Shown: positions 56,003 through 64,000 of the stretch, in pieces | Layout of the letters: every line of letters begins with the position of its first letter | Numbering within the stretch: the stretch's first letter is position 1 | NCBI GenBank assembly: GCA_002812745.2 | Contig: NCSJ02000042.1 | Location: 62,001-126,000, forward strand | Direction of reading: 5' to 3' | From: Scytalidium lignicola | Taxonomy: Eukaryota > Ascomycota > Leotiomycetes | Length of the DNA stretch: 64,000 nt | The notes under the pieces: model-generated | Databases searched by the model: none | Told to the model about the DNA's origin: nothing | Seen by the model: only the letters and a program-made list of their open reading frames with translations | Program-made: the position numbers and the translations under genes

Positions 56003-58331
56003 TTATGCTGCTGAGCCGCAAAACTCTCTGGCGATACCAATCAATGTATTAGCAACTGTGTCAATTGAGTTGACATCAACCCATTCCTCTTTTGCGTGCA
56101 AGCCTTCACCGATTGCCCCATACATGACAACTGGGATTCCACAGTCAGCCAACAAGGCACAATCGGTCCAGAATGCTTCAGAGCGTATCTTAGCTTCATT
56201 TCCAGTAACATTCTTGATCTGACTGGCTACCAATGAGACAAAAGGATGATCTGATGCAATTTCAAATGCAGAACGTGAAAATGTAACTTTCAGTTCATAT
56301 GAGAGTCCGGGGACGTTCTGAGCGGCTGTTTTTAGCAGATTCTCCATTTCCGTCTTGAGCTGATCGGGAGACTCCCCAGCAACAGTCCGCCGCTCTATTA
56401 TTATAGAACAGCGAGCAGGATAAGATGCCGCCTCCTCTCCTCCCTTGATAATAGAGGCATGGACACTGCCCGTGCCAAGGGATGGGTGCTTCGGTCCAGT
56501 AATAAGCTGCCCAGCATACTTGTCTAGCTCAACTAGGAAATATCCAGCACGAGTTATTGCATCAACACCAAGATCAAATCGAGAACCATGTGATGCAATT
56601 CCGTGAATGACAACTTCAAACCACGCAAACCCCTTGTGGGCAATAACCAACTCTTCTTGCGTCGGTTCACATACAACGGCAGCATCAGCTCTCCAACCAG
56701 CTTCAAGCACCTGCTCAGTGCCAATGCTTAGATCTTCTTCATCTGCAACTCCTGTAAAAATGAGGTCACCTTGAAGACGGTTCTTCTTTGCATGAGCTAG
56801 CGCCACTAGACTTGCCGCCACTCCTCCTTTCATATCTGCCGCTCCCCGACCATATAGTTTGCCATTCTGTATATGACCACTGAGTGGATCTCTATCATAG
56901 CTAGCCACTGTAACTGTATCAATATGGCCATTCATCATGAGACTCTTGCCATTGCCAGTACCCCTTACCACTCCAATAATCGATGGTCGGCCAGGAGTAG
57001 GCTCAAGCCAGTGTGTTTCAATGTCTCTGTGTTCAAGCCATGATGAGATATATCGAGCGATATCAGTCTCACCGGCACCTCGAACATCTCCTGTCCCGGG
57101 AACCGCAGAATTGATTTGAACTAGGTTCTGAGTAAGGGACTGCGCATCGTCACACGAGACGCTGCTCGGAATATGGTATTCTTTATGTCCCTCTGTACAC
57201 AAAAGGATTATAACGGATGATTCGTTCAATCCGAGAGCAGCCTTATCTGAACTTGTCAATCGGCGAAGAGCGGCTAGTGGAGCTGCACCGCAAGGTCCAG
57301 CAGATATATCCAGCGACTGTAGAAGACCACAAGCTTCATGGGATTCATAATCACTAATGGTTAAGCTCGCATCAACGCCTGCTCGAAGCAAAGGCCATGC
57401 AATAGTTGAAACTGTTCCACAATCTAGACCTGCCATAATAGTAGGCGTCGTAGTTTCAAGAGCGACGGGTTCGCCTCTAGTCAAGCTTTTATAAAGACAC
57501 GCTGCAGTGTCCGGCTCCACTGTCATCACCTTTGAATGTCTATCAGCGGCTTTGAAGTGAGTTACTACAGCTTGCGCGAAAGATCCAACCCCAACTGGTA
57601 CAATGACTAAATCCGGATTTTGTTCTCCAAGTTGATTGTCAACTTCACGCAACATGGTACGGTATCCTTCCACAATCCACTTAAATGGAGGTGGTTATTA
57701 GTGAAGTAAATGATAGTGTCGGCAGGTTTGAACTTACACTTGGTATGTCCTCATAACCAGGGAAGCCAGTGTCCTGGACCAAAATCCCTCCTTCAGACTT
57801 CTTAGAAGCATCAAACGCAGTTCGAACTGCGAAGTCGTAAGATCCATTAACTAGAGTAACGATAGCGCCTTCATCTTTAATTGTCTGCGCAGTCGACGTA
57901 GTCATCACGTTGGGAACAAAGACCTGGACCTGTATTCCAAGGATAGATCCCATACGAGCAACAGCGCGGCCATGGTTTCCATCCGTTGCAGTGTATAGCG
58001 TCGTTAGACTTGTAGACAGGGTTGACTTTACGGTAGCGATGTCGGAATCAAGAGGAAGATTAAATTTTTGCACCACGGCTTTGAAAGTACCCCACGATGC
58101 ACCGAGGATCTTGAACGAGGGCAAGCCAAAGCGTTGGCTTTCGTCTTTCAGATAGACTGCCTTGACACCGATTTCTTGAGCGACATGTTCGAGAGGCACT
58201 AGCCTCGTAGGAGAATAATCGGGTAGGCCCCTATGAAATGCGTTGATAAGCTCTGGAGACCCCGACTCGGGAGCAGTCCACGACCTGGCTGAGCCATTTA
58301 AGTAAATCGGTCTTTGTGAAGAAGAAGCCAT
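56003..58331 (-). CDS. Fusion: diaminopropionate ammonia-lyase-like enzyme plus M20 deacylase/peptidase
   Basis: Two exons, 58331-57738 and 57679-56003, in frame, 756 aa. Residues 1 to about 395 are a PLP fold-type II lyase. The Schiff-base lysine is in LPSFKILGAS (K74), the phosphate/cofactor loop in TATDGNHGRAVA, then VPVGVGSFAQAV and SAGPCGAAPLAAL. This is the pattern of 2,3-diaminopropionate ammonia-lyase (DpaL/YgeX), which makes pyruvate and ammonia. From about 400 comes an M20 (ArgE/DapE) metallohydrolase with every metal ligand visible: MNGHIDTV, GRGAADMKGG, ADEED, VCEPT and GEGLHAKEEW. The sole intron lies inside the lyase part, so the fusion is a single continuous exon across the junction. 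Likely activity is removal of an acyl or peptidyl group from a diamino acid, then deamination; the exact substrate is inferred. Confidence 0.9.
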
Positions 58332-60201
58332 GTGGAGTTGATCTAGAGACGAGGAAACCTATCATTTAATTTGAAGGCACAGACTTTCTTTTATTTTTTT
58401 GGGTGTCGTGTTACGTCTTTTGATGTTCTGTAAGACTCGCACTCTTAGTGTGCCCTTAATTAAATGAAAATAGTGGGACAACTAGTGTGAAGACTAACGG
58501 TTCGTGACTACTATTGTAATCTGGACGAATGATGAGGGCAGGCATCGATGGTGTCAGTTGCTCTGCAAAGGCACATTAACAAATAAGTAGTTAGAATCTT
58601 AGCTTGGTTGAATAGAATAGATAATTGTTCTTCATGTCAAGGATTACTAGGAATTAAGATTGGTTTGAATAGATCTAACTATTTGTCTTCGATTCTTTGA
58701 GATGCAGATTTGTATCGACAAAAGGGAATTGAATTCTTAATCAACTATAACTAAGTTATGGTGTCGTACATTCGAAAGAAATAGCCTCTGCTGAGTTTAC
58801 TCTTATCCAGTAGAGATCTGAAAACATTCTGTCCTTCATTAAACTATCCTCTCTTTCTCAAACGGAAGGTTCAGAGGTAACTTATAAGATGAGAAGAAGA
58901 AAAAAACAACCCTTATCATCTACTAAAATCAGGCTAAAGTTACACAGGGATATTGTCCACATAAAGTCCTTCATTCTCCTAAAACGGAAATAATTGTAAA
59001 GCAACGACGCTAAAGTGGTTCAAAATGGTCCGAGGGATAGCTGGGGTTACAGCTCAACGCGGGTAGAAAAAATTGGCCAGTGCTAGATCGACACTCTTAG
59101 TGCGCAAAATCGACACGCACACCACCTAATTACAGTGACACAAGTGAAAGTTTAAGCGAAAATAGGAAGTTTTAAACGAGAACAATTTTATGCTAAAACT
59201 CACTTACTTCAACTAACATTTTTATAAGAAATTTTCATAAAACACATATAATTAAATCAATATTTTTATCAATTCGAGCAAGCTATTCAAAAATATATTA
59301 TTTGAGCTGATTCTTATTTGTTAACGCTAAAGATATTTACGTATGAAGTTGCAGAATTTGCGCGTGTCGATTTTGCGCACTAAGAGTGTCGATTTAGCAC
59401 TGGCCAAAAAATTTCAGCGTGGGTAGAACGTGTAGAAGATAAAAAGTTCAACAAGGGCAGAAATAATTAATTCGAAGGGAGTTTGCTTAAGCTAAGGATA
59501 TATTATAATTACTATACATTATAGTTATCAACAACTAACGCCTGTTAACTTAACTTAAAATCTTTTAGCCTGTAATGCTTATAGCTTATAACTTGTAGCT
59601 TATAGCTTGTGCAGCATATGTTAAGTATGTGCTAACTACATACTTTATATATATTAAGTGTTGAAATTAAAACTAGTTACATATATACTCAGCATATGCT
59701 CAATTATCGGATTAATTCTCTGCCCCTGCTGAGCTTTACCAAAAGTTACTCCGTACGTTTACCCGGACAGCACGCGTTCTATCCGCATTAAACAATTTTG
59801 TACCCGTGCTGAACTAAACCACTCTCAGACTTTCAATAATATTTGTACTGGTATTCAGGAAGCCTTTCACAGGATTAATTAAAATTCTTAGAACAGATGT
59901 TTCCATCCCTATGAAGCTAGCAGAGATACACTTTCCAAACTATCTTTGATCTGATAATAAAAGACTCAACCAACTCAATCTGAAGCAGAAAGGAAATTAA
60001 TACTAGTTGAAACAACTTTATTTAATCTTCTTAGCCTCCGATTTTCTTCTATTAAGTAGTAGAGGGGAGGGGAACTAGCGCCACCCAACTACCCTTTGAC
60101 GGCGGTCACCTCGATTCTTGACATTTCATTCTATTTATAATACGTAATATGAGACTATCTGTTAAATAATATTTCTATATTTGTATTTCACATGTAATGT
60201 A
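58332..60201. other. Intergenic with MITE
   Basis: About 1.9 kb, AT-rich, no reading frame of note. It contains the inverted-repeat element at 59073-59407. Words such as CTTATAGCTTATAACTTG repeat locally near 59580-59610. Confidence 0.5.
59073..59407. mobile_element. MITE with 46-bp terminal inverted repeats
   Basis: Left terminus 59073-59118 and right terminus 59362-59407 are inverted copies with a single mismatch in 46 bases (the left reads TTGGCCAGTGCTAGATCGAC and onward). The 243-bp interior is AT-rich and non-coding. Flanks read AGAAAAAA and AAAATTTC, so a target duplication is unclear. The termini are almost unmutated while the core is very AT-rich, so the element is fairly recent or its ends are conserved. 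Confidence 0.82.
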
Positions 60202-61943
60202 CTATGTTAATAGGAATCGCAGTTGTAATGTTTTCCATGCCGCNGCGATCGCCGCTAGACCCGCCATCCACATAGCCCATATTATATCGTCTCGCCTCCC
60301 CATATATTTGGCAACAAGGAATAGGAGTGCAGAAATTACGGCTGCTAGAATTTGTGGTGAGGAAATAGCAGCGTTGTGTAAACTAGTTAGCATTCCTGCT
60401 TGAGGAGACTGTGCCACCTCCTTACCAATGATGGCAAAGGGGACCAGGTTGGTAAGCGTCCAGGATATGCCGATCGTAGCCACAAGAATAGTTCCTTGTG
60501 ATATAGTTTTCACGAATATTGTGGTAAACATGGAAGCCGCAAACAATAGATGACCGAATAGCCATAGCGTGACCAAAACGGTGCTATCTTCTCCAGTAGC
60601 AATTCGAACGTAGCGAAACCGCGTGGCTTTCCTAGATACTAGAAAAGAGAGCAGGAGTGCAGTTATTAGAGCAACAAAAGAAAATAATAGGGTGGCAAAT
60701 GATGCCTTTTTCATGGCATCCGCATTTAGTGATTCCTCCATGTTGTTCTTTTCCACAGATGCCGAGGATATATACAAATCAGCAAGATAGCTGTATTTCA
60801 GTCAGAAAAGAGTCTGTCTAATAGCAGTTTAATACTGTGGTGTGCACCTACGATGTTTGGTAATAGATGACTGGGAACCATCCAAGCCAGGAGAAAAATT
60901 GTACCTGGAACACTAGATAGACATAGTCTGGGAGTGACCGCAAGCATATGAAATTTTCCCAAACTGCGTTTATAATAGCAGATCTATATGATCTACGTAA
61001 GGAGAAGCGACCTGGCCCAGGGGATGTATGTTCTGATGCCGTAAATGGATCTTCTTTTGCGTATAAACATGTTATAGTGGTCGTTGCCAGAAGGAGCAAA
61101 GAAATTGTGACACAGAGTGCCTGAAATTGTGTCATTCTTGAAATAATTGGAATCCCAAGCTCTTGAAGTGATATAGAACCCAGAAAGTATCCACTAACAT
61201 TTCCTAGTGCAACAATGATACTATACTGAGAAGCTACTTTGGCTTGCTGTTCCCGTGGGCACGATTCAAAGAGCATAGTGCGGATACCGCCTTGTAGTGG
61301 TTGGAGGGAGATATTGAGCGCGTAGACACATAGGAAAGCAAATATCAGGCGGAGAGTTTGAGATATGTCGTTGCTCGAAATAAGCTGGAAAACATAAACG
61401 GTGTCGTCTATACAAGCCAAGCTTAGCATAGAGAATACGGTTGCTAATGTGCCTGCTAGAACAAATGGTTTGCGCCTACTGTGCCCATATCGTGGACGAA
61501 AACTGTCACTTAAAGCACCAAATATAGGTTGTACTAGCATCCCGCAGAGTGGTCCTGCTATCCAAAGAATTGGTGTTACTGGATTTGGTATCCCTATGGA
61601 GAGCAAGTAGGCCTAAAGTTAGGTTAGTAGCCGCCACTTGAAGTCACCAATAGACTTGATTTTTGGGTCACTAACTGTTCCTCTCGCGAAAATTGTGCAC
61701 CAAACTAATTGCATGCTTCATGTCGCTGTTAGGAGGCAGGGTTTCTGAAGTGGACGAGGATTTCAAGATTTCTTACCCCCATACTGTGCAACCTACTGTT
61801 AGAAGTCGTGATCTGCGGAATTTCCTTTCTAGCTCTGTTTCCTCGATAGATACATCAAATGATAGTTTTCCCTCTGTGACATCCAGCGATAAATTGCTTC
61901 GTTCATCGTCGATCTCGTCGCTCATCGATAATCTTTGTGACAT
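60202..61943 (-). CDS. Sucrose/glucoside transporter-like MFS protein
   Basis: The C-terminal exons are clear: 61612-60852 and 60790-60202, joined in frame. They contain IAGPLCGMLVQPIFGALSDSFRPRYGHSRRKPFVLAG, the loop 2-3 signature of GPH-type sucrose transporters, then NISLQPLQGGIRTML and WLGWFPVIYYQTS spliced to YLADLYISS. The N-terminal exon is probably from the ATG at 61943 (MSQRLSMSDEIDDERS) to about 61776, ending TVGCTVWG at a GTAAG donor. The piece that should encode the end of helix 1 (about 61720-61613) was not resolved, so this segment may be damaged. An N at 60244 affects one codon near the C-terminus. Proteins of this kind are proton symporters of sucrose or alpha-glucosides in the plasma membrane. 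Confidence 0.8.
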
Positions 61944-62651
61944 GATGTGCTTTTTAGGAAATAGAGAATGAGCAAGCGAAGAGGAGTAGAGAGAGGGGAA
62001 GGTAACAGGTTTAAATTAAACCACTTCGTAACACAAGAGGACCTGCCAATTAAGGATATAAGACCTGACTGTAGATGAAGTGCTGCCCAGTCATAGCTGC
62101 ACAGTTGTCTAGCGAATACGTTGCAGGCCCCAAGCTCGACGTATTAAGAACGTATGTGTCAACAACTTGCTCTTGAGCAATACAACTTTGCGTCAAGGTG
62201 TAATTATTGTGAATGAATGAAGGAGAGTTCTGAGGACTAAACAGGTGTACCAAGGACCGAATTTGGTTACAATGCAAACCTTAAAAGGTTTGACAAAGAC
62301 TAGGCTCTAACAAAGGGCCGCCTGTTCAGCTGAAACATGAGCACTGAGACAAGGGCCATTACCTAAACCTAAGTCGAGGGCTACAAACGATTTTTAATGC
62401 GCTAGCCAAAGTCTATTATCCACTTGTAACAGCTGGGCTAAAATTGAAAAAGGCGATTTGGTAGTCAAACGTACCAGTAATTACTTGGAGTAACTTACAA
62501 AAGCGTCAATCTTCGTTATACCTTGTGAACCACGAAACGAAATGTCATATATTGAAGTATCAGACGTTAGACATAATCATATATCAGCACAAAAATTTCC
62601 CAGTTTCACAACATATTCCGTAAAAGTTAAACTCTCCCAAATACTTATGCC
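61944..62651. other. Intergenic, no gene seen
   Basis: About 700 bp between tandem minus-strand genes. The minus frame 62277-62050 has no recognised similarity. Confidence 0.45.
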
Positions 62652-64000
62652 TCAGTTCCAATTAGGCAATTCCGTGATGTTATGCACGTAGACCCCCGTA
62701 TTTAACGTGTTTGAATTACACAAATATTGCAAACATGCAAGGAATTTCCGTTCATTAGTCACACGAATACTATCGTTTACTAGTAAGAAGTCACTCTCTT
62801 TCTTGAAGCCAATTGTGAAGGGATCTTCACTACTAAGGAGTTGGAGTAGTTTTGTCCAGGATGGATAGCTTGACTTGCGATCTAAGATATCACTTATGCA
62901 AATAATATCTTCTTTGTTCGGATTATTAGCTCGAATGAAGTGGAGTACCATAGAATTGACTTTGGGATCAAGTTGTGGCCGATTCGTAAGCTCGTATCCT
63001 CCTTCCTCGTGTATGCCATGTGGCCCGAAGTTTACTGGCATGGGACTTTCAACTTTGGTTGAGTCGGAATCAGACAACTCGCCTGGCAACTCAACGGGTG
63101 CATTTGTTTTTGCAGTTTGCATCGCAATGGACTGAGTCGTCTGTCGCTGGGCCATCCGCTCAGGCAAGACTGAAGTTTCCATACTTAGCGATCCATTTCC
63201 TGTTAGACCACCCAGAGAAGGACCAATGGTTGAGTCTGCGTGAACTGGCCTGCGCAAACCTAGGCGACTTGTCAAGTCCTCCCTTGCTTCGTCCTTCATT
63301 GATTGGGTTAAAGCTAATATGATGGTTTTATACTGTTTATAAACTGTCGGCGTTACCGGGGGAGGAGCTCTCCACGTTGGATATAATTTCTGATGACATG
63401 AGGAGACGCGAAAGCAGGATGGATGTTGTTCTAGAAACTTATGGCACAGATAACAGGACTTTTTACTCACTCCAATAAATGGAAATATAGGACTGCAGTC
63501 TGGGTTGTCATCATAGAAGCGAACTAGTTGCATTTCAGCGTGGACAGTCAAATCCAATTTGTTGCGTAAATTCCGGAAATAGGTCTCCACATCTTGCTCG
63601 CCCCAAACGCTGGCGAGTCGGGGCAAGAATTGTTCTACTCGATCCCCTATTGTTCTTTTTAATATCGCAGAGAGCGTCATCTCTTCTGAAATAGCAGGCT
63701 TTATCTTTTGGGGAGCTTCCACCAATGCAATCACCATCGGGCTAAATAATGCAGGATCTTCGATAGCGAGTCGTACCAATGCCCTGGAAGCTATGCTATA
63801 CCGTCCTAGCTTGAGTATTCTGCAAATCCACCCCGGTAACAACTTGTTTTCAGTAGGGTATGCGGCTTTCAGGTAGTTAATATAGGACTTTCTGCCTTTC
63901 TCGGCCCATTTGACAATGTTGAATAGTGCGTCTATTTCTGGGCCAAGAGCGCAAACATCCCGAATCGAGAAGATGTATTTATACCATTCTAGAAATTCGC
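62652..64000 (-). CDS. OTT_1508-like deaminase-fold protein, 5' end outside the window
   Basis: At least 448 codons are open from the right edge to the stop at 62652; the start is beyond the window. The core is a cytidine-deaminase-like zinc site: VHAEMQLVRFY (His and catalytic Glu) and, about 30 residues on, SKKSCYLCHKFLEQH (two Cys). HQKLYPTWRAPPPV follows, which is the usual end of the domain in the fungal OTT_1508-like family. Upstream is a helical region (LPRLASVWGEQDVETYFRNL). Downstream is a polar linker of about 120 residues and a C-terminal unit with DILDRKSSYPSW and FLACLQYLCNS that was not recognised. Family members are found in many fungal genomes and some are linked by context to nucleic-acid modification or conflict systems. 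Biochemical role and substrate are unknown. Confidence 0.82.
   Translation of the reverse strand, partial: EFLEWYKYIFSIRDVCALGPEIDALFNIVKWAEKGRKSYINYLKAAYPTENKLLPGWICRILKLGRYSIASRALVRLAIEDPALFSPMVIALVEAPQKIKPAISEEMTLSAILKRTIGDRVEQFLPRLASVWGEQDVETYFRNLRNKLDLTVHAEMQLVRFYDDNPDCSPIFPFIGVSKKSCYLCHKFLEQHPSCFRVSSCHQKLYPTWRAPPPVTPTVYKQYKTIILALTQSMKDEAREDLTSRLGLRRPVHADSTIGPSLGGLTGNGSLSMETSVLPERMAQRQTTQSIAMQTAKTNAPVELPGELSDSDSTKVESPMPVNFGPHGIHEEGGYELTNRPQLDPKVNSMVLHFIRANNPNKEDIICISDILDRKSSYPSWTKLLQLLSSEDPFTIGFKKESDFLLVNDSIRVTNERKFLACLQYLCNSNTLNTGVYVHNITELPNWN

Noticed and set aside
1..64000. CRISPR arrays, bacterial operons, rRNA genes
   Set aside because: No regularly spaced repeats, no ribosome-binding sites, introns throughout; a eukaryotic nuclear region. 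No tRNA with convincing A and B boxes was found by eye, though a dedicated scan was not possible.

Overview
This window is nuclear DNA of a filamentous ascomycete (Pezizomycotina). The evidence is short GT-AG introns of about 45-100 bp inside recognisable fungal genes, several Zn2Cys6 regulators, fungus-restricted families (RTA1, Ytp1, DUF6594, OrsD domain, OTT_1508-like deaminase, Helo-like N-terminal domain), and AT-rich, repeat-bearing, RIP-like intergenic stretches. The species cannot be named from the sequence. Seven single N bases occur, five of them directly beside homopolymer runs, so some frameshifts may be assembly artefacts. Exon coordinates given below were worked out by hand from splice motifs and reading frame. 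LAYOUT. 0-10 kb: a decayed C-terminal piece of a VPS39/VAM6 gene, an RTA1-type membrane protein, a Zn2Cys6 regulator, a Ytp1-family membrane protein, and a 5'-truncated polysaccharide-lyase-like fragment that ends at a small inverted-repeat element. 11-14.3 kb: a monocarboxylate-type MFS transporter and a PAQR (adiponectin-receptor/Izh-like) protein. 17-35 kb: a likely secondary-metabolite locus. It holds an NRPS-like A-T-R carboxylic-acid reductase, an MFS transporter and a Zn2Cys6 regulator sharing one promoter, an alpha/beta-hydrolase and a type I Baeyer-Villiger monooxygenase. CGG-N7-CCG inverted triplets lie upstream of all of them. Two related AIG1-like GTPases with coiled-coil tails and C-terminal CaaX boxes (one intact, one broken) lie inside this locus. 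35-46 kb: a repeat-rich stretch with a Helo-like/PX fusion gene carrying an internal stop, a DUF6594 membrane protein, a tandem retropepsin-like protein, LTR and other repeat remnants, and a GFA-family gene with one nonsense codon. 47-58 kb: an OrsD-domain regulator, then a probable catabolic group: a zinc-less MDR oxidoreductase, a Zn2Cys6 regulator, a succinate-semialdehyde-dehydrogenase-like ALDH, and a natural fusion of a diaminopropionate-ammonia-lyase-like enzyme to an M20 deacylase/peptidase. 58-64 kb: a MITE with 46-bp inverted termini, a sucrose-transporter-like MFS protein, and a cytidine-deaminase-fold protein running off the right edge. HOW THE PARTS FIT. The 17-35 kb genes look like a small pathway: acid activation and reduction by the A-T-R enzyme, Baeyer-Villiger oxidation, ester hydrolysis, export, and a local regulator. 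The 50-58 kb genes look catabolic, with an oxidoreductase, an aldehyde dehydrogenase and an amino-acid lyase/deacylase around a local regulator. The GTPases, the Helo-like/PX protein and the deaminase belong to families often linked to self/non-self or defence roles. That reading is inference. The most promising undescribed items are the prenylatable GTPases, the Helo-like/PX fusion, the covalently tandem retropepsin and the shared operator of the metabolite locus.
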